From Zarea fungicola (taxonomy: Eukaryota; Ascomycota; Sordariomycetes; Hypocreales; Cordycipitaceae): a DNA stretch of 64,000 nucleotides. The notes under the pieces are model-generated. The model was not told the DNA's origin. It was given only the letters and a program-made list of their open reading frames with translations, and searched no databases. The stretch is taken from assembly GCA_900169235.1 (NCBI GenBank), contig FWCC01000020.1, positions 1-64,000 of the forward strand, in the 5' to 3' direction. Shown piece by piece: positions 22,745-33,078 of the stretch. Position 1 is the stretch's first letter. The number at the start of each line of letters is the position of its first letter. Position numbers and translations under genes: made by a program.

Positions 22745-22820
22745 CGGGAGTATTATTCTGAGACTTAGACAGGGATGCGCAAGCCCATTTAGGGGTCTAG
22801 GTGGCGGAAGCTAGACATGC
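22745..22820 (+). repeat. Dispersed repeat copy F
   Basis: GACTTAGACAGGGATGCGCA, AGCCCATTTAGGGGTCTAGG and TGGCGGAAGCTAG. The last part matches copy A (GGTGGAAGCTAG), so the family extends past the core. Confidence 0.6.
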
Positions 22821-23467
22821 CCTAGTTCGTACTCCTAGGCGTAATGACTATCCAGTTATCGCCAAACTAGGTGTAACGGCTTGAGCCTGGATGGGGCCTG
22901 CTCGGTACTTTCCCCCCAGACCTGGCCATTTTAGCCGGGGCTCGCGAATACGTAAGATTAGATATAGCAGTATTAAGAGCTTCGCCCCTACGAAGGCGAG
23001 TCTCATCACGAACAAAGCCCAGCACATTGCCAAGAGCCACTATGGCGGTGTTGCTACTGCTGCTGCTATCTGATGCTCTGTAGCTAGCTGCTGTGGAACT
23101 TGTCAACGAGTGTTTCCACGTAACAAAAGAAATAAGTGAGAATGGGTTTTACAAGCAGTTAGCGCTACTTGGGCGATTTGTTCATCTCTCAGTCACCAGC
23201 TGAGAACGCCTCAGGCTCCTATTATCGCTTGTTGACCATCGAATAACAGAAGTCAGAGAGCTTTATGAGGGTCCTGAAGTATCTACCAATACATGTCTAT
23301 ATCGCAGTTTCAGGCTCGGGTGTAAGCTGAGGCCCGAGGCTGCAGGCAATCTTCCTGCAGTAGAAGAGGTGAGCGGCTTGCCAGTGACGCGTCTTAAGAT
23401 CGATTAATAATGGATTGGCCAGAAGCGAAATTAGCGCTCTTATGCCTATGTACGAGTATCAACCAAA

Positions 23468-23550
23468 GAGGTATCATGTTTTTCAGATTTAGACAGGGAT
23501 CCACAGCCACAGCTGCCCTATTCTAAGGGTCTGGGTACCGAGGGTAGTGC
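23468..23550 (+). repeat. Dispersed repeat copy G
   Basis: GATTTAGACAGGGATCCACA, GCCACAGCTGCCCTATTCTA and AGGGTCTGGGTACCGAGGG. The CCGAGGG end resembles the matching region of copy H (ACGAGGGTAC). Confidence 0.6.
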
Positions 23551-24405
23551 TGTACTCCGTACAGTTCTCCTGTTCCGGATCCCCGTATGACAAAAATACA
23601 TTGGTGCAGAAATATAGAATACAACATATTTTTAAACTAAGCATGTAACCACGGAGTAGATAAGTTCATCAAGCATCAAACCGCCGTTACTAAGGATCAC
23701 GCAATCTCTGGTGCGTATAATAAGCAATAAGCTCCTTGCTTTGTAGGTTTGTCATCCTCGAATTAGACTGTTGGAAGAGCCAGTTTAACCAGTATCACGC
23801 TTATTTCAAAAATAGAGACATCAGACAAGAGAATAAAGTGTTGTTCAGCCTAGATTTAAAGTACTCTAGCTGCCGTAGAAACATGCGACCGCGCAGTCGG
23901 CCTGAGAGGGTTTAAGCTTCTCAGTAACATAGGGCGTCTCCGCCACCAAGGCGCGCGGCGGAAAAAGGCACAGCCAATCCGAGTCATGTAAAATCAAAAT
24001 AGCTTCTGATACTACCAAGAGTGGATTGATTTTTCCCTCTTCTCAACTGTAGATGGAGTTGGATTTGTCAGTAGAACGCCAATAGCAGAATGGCGAGCAG
24101 GACGCTGCCACCAGTTGAGCCGACCTCGCTTAAATAGCCAATCTAAATACATAGTATTTGGGCTACTTCGCCCCCTCCAAGGCAGTAATCATGATTTTGC
24201 TGACTCTATGATGTTCCGGCTCCGCTCTGCTGGCGCTTTCATTTACCCGAGCTTGAGAAAAGGAAATTATCTTGTCGGTACCACCTAGCCCCACGGTGAG
24301 CAAAGTAACCAGAAAGATGCCGCGTCTGAATTAAAACGGTGTCAGTAGAGTTTGAGTAAGTCAGCCTAGGAGTGGGTTATGGTCTTACTCGTGTTTCCCT
24401 CAAGG

Positions 24406-24412
24406 TATAAAG
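24406..24412 (+). promoter_or_regulatory. TATA box of the 24531-25397 gene
   Basis: TATAAAG, 119 bp upstream of the ATG at 24531 and preceded by a CT-rich stretch. Confidence 0.5.
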
Positions 24413-24530
24413 AGGGCTGGTTGACTGCCGTCGTGTAAATTTCAGTCTGCTTCATTTACAACTTACATTTCAACGTTCTCTTCCACTGCTTATTAGTAGC
24501 AGCATCTTTGTTGCACTGCAAACCACAACC

Positions 24531-25397
24531 ATGAAATTCTTCGCGATCACTCTTCTAGTCAGCTTCGCAGCGGCAGATGGCATCACATTCCAACTGTTTG
24601 ATGGCCCTAGCTGTAACCAGAACCGTTTTAAGCCCGATAAGGTCGTTGCGAATGTCAACTCCAACAGCGGTGCTGGCGTTCAGAGCAGCGGATGTGTGGC
24701 TGCCACGTTTAAATCCGCTAAATTCGCCCAATTTTCTCCTGGTTTCAAATGCAATATATATACCGATTCTGCATGCCAGCTTTTCTCACAGTCCGTTACA
24801 GCACCAGATGGCTGCGACTCGTTTCCTGGCTCTAGCGTTCTCTGCTTTAGTCAGGCCGAGTTCGATAACCCGTTTGTGGATTCTAAAGTCAGCATCACGG
24901 TTGGCAGCAAGGACGTTGGCGTATCGTCAAATATCGTTTCGGCCGTGAAACTAGCTATAGAGGTTACTTGTACCGATACTGGATGCGACCCAACCAATAA
25001 ACAGCAATTTCCCTACAGACATTTTAATCAAAATGGCGCTACGACTGTCTCCCTAACAGGAAGCTATCAGAACACTAATCAGAGGGATTATATGAAGTCA
25101 CTATTACTCTCAGTTCAAAGAACAACTATTCATAATGAAGCAATTGATACAAGGGGCTCTTCTGAAAACGATAATAAGGTTGCAAGCCAGTTTACTTTCT
25201 TCCAAGTCGTTATTCGGGATCGAAATGGCAACATTCAATCTGAGATGGCTGCGACCATTGATACCACCACACAGAAGCAAAATGAAGGAGACTGTGGCAT
25301 TATTGGCAAACTCGAGAGCGCTGCTCTCGGCGCTCTTCCGGCCGTTGGGGGTCTTCTTGCCAAGTCATTTGACTTTGTGTGCCAGAAGGCAGGTTAA
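24531..25397 (+). CDS. Secreted cysteine-containing protein, 288 aa
   Basis: Single exon. The signal peptide is short (MKFFAITLLVSFAAADG). The mature protein has ten cysteines, most of them in the N-terminal two thirds (PSCNQN, SGCVAA, FKCNIY, SACQLF, DGCDSF and others), then an Asn/Gln/Thr-rich section and a final hydrophobic Gly/Leu/Ala stretch (ALGALPAVGGLLAKSFDFVC). I do not recognise the family. The C-terminal hydrophobic part is followed by CQKAG, so a GPI anchor is unlikely. A TATA box at 24406 supports an active promoter. Probably an extracellular protein; effector-like by context only. Confidence 0.78.
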   Translation: MKFFAITLLVSFAAADGITFQLFDGPSCNQNRFKPDKVVANVNSNSGAGVQSSGCVAATFKSAKFAQFSPGFKCNIYTDSACQLFSQSVTAPDGCDSFPGSSVLCFSQAEFDNPFVDSKVSITVGSKDVGVSSNIVSAVKLAIEVTCTDTGCDPTNKQQFPYRHFNQNGATTVSLTGSYQNTNQRDYMKSLLLSVQRTTIHNEAIDTRGSSENDNKVASQFTFFQVVIRDRNGNIQSEMAATIDTTTQKQNEGDCGIIGKLESAALGALPAVGGLLAKSFDFVCQKAG

Positions 25398-26095
25398 TCA
25401 TTTTCACAACAGTTACAGGAATCACAAATGTTGCTCAGAAGATCTATTACACATTCCACCATACACAGTCTCCAAGTTTATATATAGTAACTCTTTTTTT
25501 TCTTCCTTAAAACGCCGTTCTTGTAGCCCAGTGATATTTCAGTAAGTCACCATACAAACCAAGGTAAAGCATGCTATTATTCATATACGCAACTACAAAG
25601 GGCAAGAATTACTTAAGAGGCACGTTATTGAATTCTTTAATTCTTTGAATGGTAAATGTCAAGGGCTTTCCGGGATGAGAGTTTCATAGGATTTTGTTTT
25701 GTGTTTGCGACTTCGTGAGAGGATCTTGCGATTGCTGCTTTCATGAATACAAATGAGGATGAATAAGTATGGGAAAATGCCTTTTATATATGATTCTTAC
25801 GAGTCATACAGAGCTTTTGGAATCACAATGTTGCCAAGCGTTTCTGTGATATCGCAAAGCAATCTATACTGGAGGGTTACTCGTTGTATTTGTTATTTTG
25901 TAGAACAGCTAGCTAGGCTACGTCCACAACATCTAATACCCAATTTGAAGCTCAAAGGAGAATTAGCCAATCAGAGGCAGTTATCTGCTCAATTGAGCTA
26001 AGCTAGCATCTAGAAGCGTCAGATGTAGCTTGAACAACCTTGCGTAAGAAACAGCACCCCCACAATGCCACCAAGAAGCCAAATGTATACCCTAT
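25398..26095. other. Intergenic, 3' regions of convergent genes
   Basis: No gene seen. This is the shared downstream region of the plus-strand gene ending at 25397 and the minus-strand gene ending at 26096. Confidence 0.5.
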
Positions 26096-26464
26096 TTAGC
26101 AACGATAGTAGCACTTGATGGACTGAGCGCCAGGGGAGTTGAACTTTGTATATCCCTTCAGATTCCCGGTATCTAAAATTTCATTACCGCCGCAGTTTGG
26201 CTGCGAATAAACATGGCAACGAGTTGTATACCACGCCGGACCCAGTGCGATTCTCTGCCCCGAAGCAATAAGAGATTCGAATCTTTGGTTATGGCAGCTG
26301 CCGTCGCAGTTGGGGACAAACGCGCTAACCAAACCACCGCTTGTGTTTGGTCCAGCCCAGGTTGACACGCAATGATTGGTAAATGTGCCACCACAATTTT
26401 GTCCCAAGGCTAACCCAGCGAGTGCAAGAGAAGTAATGCAACCGCTTAAAAGTTGGATATGCAT
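26096..26464 (-). CDS. Small cysteine-rich secreted protein, 122 aa
   Basis: The ATG at 26464 is chosen because it opens a signal peptide (MHIQLLSGCITSLALAGLALGQ); an in-frame upstream extension to 26671 has no signal and overlaps the TATA box. The mature part of about 100 residues has eight cysteines (NCGG, NHCV, NCDGSC, TRCHVY, NCGG, KCYYRC), an even number compatible with four disulfides. No known antimicrobial or effector family was recognised with certainty. Single exon. Confidence 0.75.
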   Translation of the reverse strand: MHIQLLSGCITSLALAGLALGQNCGGTFTNHCVSTWAGPNTSGGLVSAFVPNCDGSCHNQRFESLIASGQRIALGPAWYTTRCHVYSQPNCGGNEILDTGNLKGYTKFNSPGAQSIKCYYRC

Positions 26465-26622
26465 TTTGTAAACTGGAGTATAATAGGTTAGCATTAACAA
26501 ACTAGCTGCTATAATGTCAACAGGTGACCAACTGATGTAAGGAGTTCGAAAGGAGCGAAGTTTTAAGGCACAAGCGGTTGAATTCTTGCAGAATTTTGGT
26601 CGTAGGCGACTAACATCTTGGA

Positions 26623-26630
26623 TATTTATA
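26623..26630 (-). promoter_or_regulatory. TATA box of the 26096-26464 gene
   Basis: TATAAATA on the minus strand, about 159 bp before the ATG at 26464. Confidence 0.4.
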
Positions 26631-28040
26631 CACATGTCAGTAGATTTTCTTCGGCGGTCAGGCGAATGCACTTACTTAGATGCAACAGCCACCGCTGCAT
26701 GCTCAAGGGTCTCTCCACACTTGGTCAGCTTATGTTAAACCCATGGCCGCACCACCACCACCTTTGTCTTTCGAATGAAGATGACGCATCACAGTGGGCG
26801 TAAGGCGGGCCAAGCTCCGGTGGGTGTTGTCCTTGCAAAATCGAAAATGCGCCTTCTCGGCCTCTTTGCGTAAAATTTGACAAGACAGCCCAACGAAATT
26901 AACGGCAAAAAAAATGAGGGCAGCAACTATTTGTTGCATGAAATGGGAGAAAACCCACAAGATATTCGCTGACAGGGCCGCTCCGGGGCTACTAGTTTAG
27001 CAGTGATGTTCTACATGCGGGTGTCTTCAGCCGTCATGTGGCCATCACGACGGAGCTGAATAATGCTTACGAACTTGGATGCAAATTACATCAATCATGT
27101 AGCCAGGGTATTTCGTCGAGCTGGTGGGTTTTATTCATCAACCAACCCAGCCCAAAAGTTTAATACGGCTGGTGACTGACAACCAGTAGGGCTCACTAGC
27201 TGCGTTTCTCGTACATGTCCAAATCGGTGACCCTGCTTCATGCTATCCTATAAATAACAATCTTCTAATTTCTGCTCCTATACTAATTTCTGCTTTAGAA
27301 GAACGGATTCTCGTGCAGGGTTTATATTAACTGGCTGAGTTAGAAATACTCTCCAATGGTTTAGTCCCACGCATAACGGTAAAGCGGTGGCCATTTCAAT
27401 GACCGAGAGGGTAGTAGGCAGTATTGATACATTGGGTTAAACCGGCCCATAGTTACCGGAAATCATATTGCAGCTTGGGCTGTTTTATACTGGACGTTCA
27501 TTTTGGCCCATTTGAAGGGGGTTTCCCACAAGGATAGAACAAGATGCTGGCTTTCTGTGACGTAGTGCATTCTGTCATGTCTATTCGATGTGTCTCCCAC
27601 TTCGGGCAGCGAAAAAGGAATTGTTTATTAGTTTCACTTTCAAGCCCGCAGTCCAAATTTGCATGGATATGACAGAACTGTTGGTTTCAACAGAACGTTC
27701 TGGCGTTACGTTGCCCGGTACTGCGAGTTGCCCGTCGGAGGTCTACGTCCAGGCATCAAAGCCTCATGGTTTTGATCAGTCACTCCAACAGGCTGCCGCG
27801 ACAGCAATCACATATATCTAGTAAAACTCCCTATTCAGCATAATCAAATGAGTACCAAATTCAGCGAGGCCTATCCACCTATTCCAAGGCAATACCAGCA
27901 AATCGCATAGACAATCTAGCCCACTTTCCACGACCCTTTAGGCTTTGTTCACTAATTATTCAACAACAATAAAAAAAAATCAAAGATTAAATAGAATCCT
28001 CATCTTCTCTTGTTCCCTTCATTTTGAATGATTGGCGAAA
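26631..28040. other. AT-rich gene-free DNA
   Basis: No supported gene. Short frames (for example 27588-27821) carry no motif or splice logic. Texture as in other degraded parts of the left half. Confidence 0.45.
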
Positions 28041-28156
28041 AGGCGAATCATTATTCCAAGATTTTGACGGGGATGTGCAAGCACCACAGGCTTCAATTTT
28101 AGTATGTGCGTTGTAAGGACGAGGGTACTAGGTAACCACTCGGCCACAGAGATCAT
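28041..28156 (+). repeat. Dispersed repeat copy H with a tRNA-like A box
   Basis: Core GATTTTGACGGGGATGTGCA then AGCACCACAGG and AATTTTAGTATG. On the minus strand the copy begins TGGCCGAGTGGTTA, which matches the A box of a tRNA-Ser/Leu-type gene. About 65 nt later it has GTGCTTGCACATCCCC, a degenerate B box. This is the copy that suggests a tRNA-derived SINE origin for the whole family. Confidence 0.5.
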
Positions 28157-28368
28157 AAAAAGATCAAGTAATGACCAGCCGTGGCCGTGTATCCCTAGCA
28201 TCCAATATATACCTTCTAGGTCCCAGACAACCGCAGCGGCGTGACGGCGGTGGCGTAGTTATATTATAGAGAACAAGTATATACATAAATGTCACGCAGA
28301 GCAGGAAATTCTCATAGATACAATAGAGTTAATTAGTTAGAAAACTGGCACTATAGAGGCGGGTATAA

Positions 28369-28664
28369 GGTGCTACGCGGGGTGTGATTATCGACTCATG
28401 AAGAGGGCCTGCTTGGGCCGAGCCTTCACTTTTGTAGGCAAACCGCATAGTAACTTAAGCACGATGCCCAGGGCCACCCCATGAGGGGGTATCTTCGCGC
28501 CCTCCCTCCATAGCTCCTTTTTCGGACCAAATCAACTATCCAGAATCTGGTCGCCCAGGACATTATGCTTAAGTTGCTATGTGGTTTGCCAATAAAAGTG
28601 CTGGCTCCGCCCAAGCCGACCCCTTTCATGAGTCGATAATCATACCCCGCGCAACAGTAGCACC
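28369..28664. mobile_element. Foldback/MITE-like element with arms of about 105-112 bp
   Basis: The left arm (28369-28474) and right arm (28553-28664) are reverse complements with only scattered mismatches and two short gaps. Matching blocks include GGTGCTAC at the tips, GATTATCGACTCATGAA, GGCTTGGGC, GGCAAACC and CAACTTAAGCA. The roughly 78-bp centre is unique. There is no coding capacity. The whole could fold into a long hairpin if transcribed. No clear target-site duplication is visible, so the exact ends are uncertain. It is most likely a non-autonomous DNA transposon (MITE/foldback) or a head-to-head duplication. Confidence 0.7.
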
Positions 28665-28850
28665 AACTAGCTAGCTCCCAGACAAATGACATGTCACCCT
28701 CTGTGGACTTGTGGCAATGGCGTACGACTCAATTGCCCGTTCGTCTGACTTGGGGGTTCGCCGGCGTCGAAAGTCCTCACTTCCAAAACACTTCATTCAA
28801 GCATAAATTATACGGGCTTTATAGTAGTTCCGGCTGTGGCTTAATAATAA

Positions 28851-30749
28851 TTATAGTCTCATTGGCGGGCTTGATTGCTGCTGGTAGTGCACCCGGCATT
28901 GTCGACGTGAGTACCACCACTCCAGACGCCCATGGCATTCTATGTGTATGTATTTCAGCTCAGGTGGTATTGGCTCTGCTGGCCGTACCAGGCTCACAGC
29001 ATCCACTCGAGGTTCCCCATGCCGGAAGCAGAGCCAGAATCCAGATGATGGGTCCACTGGCAACGACTGCTCCAGATACTCGAGCCGAACCATGCCGACG
29101 GCCGTCTGGCGCCCGCTTGTATCCATCAGCAACAAGCCTGTGGCGTGGTCCTTCGTTTCTGCACGACAGACGGTCACTTGAGAGACTTTCTCCAGATCAG
29201 CCCAGGACCAGAAATATTCATCGCGCCCTTTCGGATAGCTCGTCGCCGGTTCTGGCAGGTCCAGAACCAGTGGTACGCTCGTAGCAGGACCCAGTACCTC
29301 GAAACCAAGAAATGGGGGTCCGTCCATGTTCAACAGCGGCAGGTTTGCACCGGTGTCTTGCCTCTCTAGCCGGTAGAATACGGGCCTGGACCAAGAGGTG
29401 TGTGGTCCAATAGTATGGATCCTCCCAGTGTTCATTTTCAACTAACAAGGAACATTTATTAGCATGTACCGCATCATTATCAGGAGCCAGTGAATTCCTT
29501 CTTACTATTAGCGCAAATGGCTGCATTCCATTCCAACTTGGATTGTCACGGAGCCATATTTCAACAATATATTCATTCTCGCTCAAAGGTACATATACCG
29601 AAGTGAGCCATTTCGACTGATTCTGGTCAATTGATGTAGCTCCATCTTCTGTATGCGCAGCCATGCTAACAAGACCATAGTTCCAGCCAAATGAATAGCC
29701 AACGGGCTTCAGCGTGCTGCTATATGGGGAGCTGAGAAGCAACTTTCCAGAGAAGTCGCCAAGATGCGGATAAATTCGCGAGACTTGCCTGGTAGGCTTT
29801 GATACCATCCAATTTGGCGTGTTGGGTTTCGTCAAGTGGCGTATCTTCATGCCCTACACAACCAAGTCAGCATTATTAATCAGTGGCCTCAGAGGAGTAC
29901 CTACGTCGCTTTCCCAGCAGCTGTCTTGTGTCTTTATAGCTCCTTGCATTGTCGTCCACCAGACACCCGGTCTTTGCTTGGTGGTGGGCGTTTCCTCAGT
30001 GTCACTGAAAAGCAGCGCTCTTATGCCAAGATGATCTTTGGCCACATACAGGGTAATTGATTTCCCAAGTGATTCTGCCTCGCCTTTGCGCAGTAGAGTC
30101 GCCTTCGCAGACAAAGGATTGTTTGCTACTGTTTTGATATACTCGATACCCTCAAATGAGGTATATGTCACCCAGATATCCTTGTAGATGTTTGCTTCGT
30201 ATGTATTTTTTTGCATGTTTTCTGAGTCTCGCCATCGACGCATTGTAGAGCAAGCTGCATGGCTCTTGAAACAGTACCCTGCTATCATGCGTAGCAATTC
30301 AGGCGGTAATGACCGTGGCGGCCTCATTGTTATTAAAAGCGTCCTAGCAAGGGCCTCCTGATACCAAGCGGCTCGTCGGTCATCCTCGGATGGCGGAGGC
30401 TCAAACTCGTACGTGGTGATGGCATGGCAAAGCTGGGCATAGAGACCCTTTGTTTGAGGGGCAACTACATCAAGACAGCTTTCGTGAACTGCAGTCTCCA
30501 TTTCAGGCTCACATACCGCCGGCATTCGGAGTCTACCATGGTAGACTCTGTACATGATTTGTTCATCGTCGAATCCTTTGGAAGCAAATACAACCTTTTT
30601 AGAAAGTTTACCATTTCGGAAAACTATCACAGTAAGAGACTCATCAGTTAGCTAAGGGCATTTCATCACACACCGATAGTTATGTGCTCATCATCTCTGA
30701 AGGTGAAACGACAAATTCCGCATCGTGCAAGTACAAATGTAACAGACAT
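28851..30749 (-). CDS. F-box-like protein of unknown substrate, about 577 aa, four exons
   Basis: Exons are 30749-30674, 30623-29905, 29853-29506 and 29441-28851. Introns of 50, 51 and 64 nt (donors GTGTGT, GTAGGT, GTAAGA) contain CTAAC/CTGAC/CTAAT-like branch sites and all junctions keep frame. The N terminus has a C-x2-C pair (ARCGICRF). Around residues 128-145 lies PRSLPPELLRMIAGYC, which resembles the first helix of an F-box. The long C-terminal region is not recognised; it is rich in Trp and beta-type sequence. If the F-box is real the protein would link a substrate to an SCF ubiquitin ligase. Such proteins form large, variable families in filamentous fungi. The end of exon 4 is less certain than the rest. 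Confidence 0.68.
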
Positions 30750-31532
30750 TGAGGTACAAGGCGGCTAGCGAATCGGCGACGGTCGTGGCGAGGGGCTATC
30801 GATGGCCTGCCAGGAATCATGTTTGCGCAGGGTTCGCAGAGGCAAGGAGGCCAGGATTTTATAATTAGTTAGTGAGATGCAGCCCCGCCAATTTGCATAC
30901 TATGAGGCGCCAGTGGTGCTCTGTTTCATATTTGGAGCCGGCTTTATCTCAACATATACCAATAAAAACAATTATCCTGCATAATTAGACTGAATAATTG
31001 ATTTTTCATGTCATCTGTCTGCAGTAATCTGCAAGTCTGCCTATGGTAGCCAGTTTACTGTGGTGTCGTTTTCTTCTTCTTGATCATGACTCTGTCAGCT
31101 GGTAAACCCCTGTATGATGGCAGGGTGTGATGCTGGAGAGGCCAAGTACAAGTCTGCCAGAGCCAAGAAAAAGCCATAAAAAATAGATATTGATACACAT
31201 TTACAAGTTATTTTCTCTATTTCAAAGAACGCCGTGGTCTATTTTAATAATAAACCAGGGTAGTCTGCTGTTCAAATGCGAGGACAATGATGAACCGATA
31301 CAAAGTGGTTTTAGCATTAATTAGGTGCAAGATACCGTAAAAACAAGTCACTCGTTGAGAGAAAAATCACAATGAGGTTCAATCATAGAGACTGCTCTTA
31401 TTTCCAAATGTAAATAATAAATCGTAAACAACCTGGAAGTATTGACGGCTTAGAAAAAGTATCTCCTCCAGCCAACCCACCGCCTTTTCCTTGCCTAGCC
31501 CCTCCTTGAAACTGTTCTACCGTCATTGTTCG
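30750..31532. other. Intergenic, no gene seen
   Basis: Upstream region of the F-box-like gene and downstream region of the 31533-32510 gene. No open frame of note. Confidence 0.5.
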
Positions 31533-32510
31533 CTACTTGTAGCTACTGAAATCGAAATCGGTGTAGTAAATCGTCCCTGTCGATTTATTACACTTCCATA
31601 ACTGCACTGCTTCCACCCATTCCCAGTCAGCTGCCTCAGTCGACTGGAACTTCTTTCCTCTTTTGAAGATGAATTCATCATGACTAAAGTTATGCTTTCG
31701 ATGGGTTATTTCTACAATTTTTACGTCTTCATCGGGTGTGCTTGTCTGTGCAGCTGGCTCAACATGGATGCCTGAACCACTGGCCTGACCCAGTAGGCTC
31801 TCTCTGCCGCCAGATACGGTTCTCTGCCCCTGTTGCTGAACATAGGCGCCTGCACCACTGGAATATCTAACTGGGTCTTCTGAGCCAGTCATTTGTGCGT
31901 CTGCCATTGTTCCTTCCGGTGGGGGGGCCAGCTGCGCCGAGGCCCCTCCATAGATGGAAGAGCTGCCCGTGAAGTCGTACAGAGTTGAAGCTGCTGGCGG
32001 ACTTTTTATAGCCCAAACTAGCTCAACGAGGCATCCTGCTTCAATTGAATCTGCATCAATGTAGTCTGCCTTGCGGTTCAACTCATGAGCGCCATTGTCA
32101 AAAGCCTCGAGTAAACGAGTGCGGTTAGAGACACGCCAGAGGCGAAACTTAGTCCCCCAAGTCGTCATGGCATAGATGAAATCAATTTCGTACTTGTCGA
32201 GAGCGAGACATGACTTTTTATACGCATCAGTCTCTGCCTCTTTGGGTGCAGTCCCCGGCCGCTTCGCCTCCACAAGCTTCAGTATCTCAATCGTATCGTG
32301 GTCAGAGTGGTAGCGTAAGACTGTTATGTCTGTCCTGCTTCTTGACTCGTCCGGAGAGTACTCGGCAACCGAAATGTAATCTTCTTCGAGTTTGAAGTAC
32401 TGTTGGAGAATAGCCTGCCAAAAGGCGGACGACGTATATTCAATGTCATGGCCCTGCGCATCATTATAAAGCTTTCGAAGGAAGCACAGACCTGGAGGGA
32501 CTAGGCTCAT
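31533..32510 (-). CDS. Uncharacterised protein with a PD-(D/E)XK nuclease-like signature, 325 aa
   Basis: Single exon starting MSLVPPGLCFLRKL. Residues 55-85 read as RSRTDITVLRY, then a turn, then ILKLVEAKRPG. That places Asp61 before a strand and Glu81-Ala-Lys83 in the next strand, the D...E-x-K arrangement of the PD-(D/E)XK restriction-endonuclease-like fold. Downstream, FIYAMTTWGTKFRLWRV suits a further beta strand. The middle (residues about 175-265) is Gly/Ser/Ala-rich and probably disordered. The C-terminal part (about 270-325) is basic and aromatic (KHNFSHDEFIFKRGKKF). No signal peptide, so intracellular. Such domains occur in fungal orphan proteins, some transposon-related or Crinkler-like, but neither link is proven here. 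Nuclease activity is an inference from the motif. Confidence 0.7.
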   Translation of the reverse strand: MSLVPPGLCFLRKLYNDAQGHDIEYTSSAFWQAILQQYFKLEEDYISVAEYSPDESRSRTDITVLRYHSDHDTIEILKLVEAKRPGTAPKEAETDAYKKSCLALDKYEIDFIYAMTTWGTKFRLWRVSNRTRLLEAFDNGAHELNRKADYIDADSIEAGCLVELVWAIKSPPAASTLYDFTGSSSIYGGASAQLAPPPEGTMADAQMTGSEDPVRYSSGAGAYVQQQGQRTVSGGRESLLGQASGSGIHVEPAAQTSTPDEDVKIVEITHRKHNFSHDEFIFKRGKKFQSTEAADWEWVEAVQLWKCNKSTGTIYYTDFDFSSYK

Positions 32511-32781
32511 TTTGTCGAAGTGTGTTTATTCAAGAATTAATGCAATGATTTAAAACGTATTTCTCAACTTTTGACATGCTGAGAAACTCGTTGCAATATA
32601 TAATTTTCTCTACGCTGATACAAACAGCGACAGAGTTTGCAAACCAACCAACTGTACCGTGAGATGCCTTGAGCCCTCCATTTATGGCCCTGTGCATCTG
32701 CGACCCTTCAGCCACCTAATAAAGTGGTTGCCCAGATTGGCTGCAGTAGGGATGATAGCTGGGAAAGCGGCAGGGAAGTCC

Positions 32782-32894
32782 CGGGATATCTATGGGACAT
32801 TTCTGGGACATTACTGGGACATTAATAAGACATTCCTGGGATATTAATGGGATATTAATGGGATATTAATGGGGCATCGCTGGGACATTCATGG
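32782..32894 (+). repeat. 12-bp minisatellite array, plus orientation
   Basis: About nine units of a 12-bp repeat close to TGGGACATTNCT or TGGGATATTAAT. Because the period is a multiple of three, one frame reads a four-residue repeat (GHYW, DINK, TFLG and similar) from about 32790 on. It faces a second array of the same unit in opposite orientation at 33079-33137. Confidence 0.75.
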
Positions 32895-33078
32895 AAACTG
32901 CATGGGATTCAGCCCTGTTGCCTTGGTTGACGCCTCTGCCACTCCAGCAAACCATGTATGCCTGCCACGTCAACTGATTAAATTAAAAGGCGGCCACTTC
33001 GGGTTCTCCAAAGTTCCCGGACAAAACGGTAGCGTAAAGACTCATTTTAGCATGCAAGTAAATCTGAAATATATTTCC

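Larger units (their letters stand above)
21923..24405. other. AT-rich region with two repeat copies
   Basis: About 2.5 kb without a supportable gene. Repeat copies F (22745-22820) and G (23468-23550) lie here. An 80-codon minus-strand frame at 22867-23106 has a Ser-rich start and no support. A GTACTCCGTAC palindrome-like copy of the TACGGAGTAC motif is at about 23551-23561. Confidence 0.45.

Noticed and set aside
29218..29441. Overlapping open frames on the minus strand around the F-box-like gene, possibly two genes
   Set aside because: They are consecutive exons of one gene: a 64-nt intron (29505-29442) with proper signals joins the frames.
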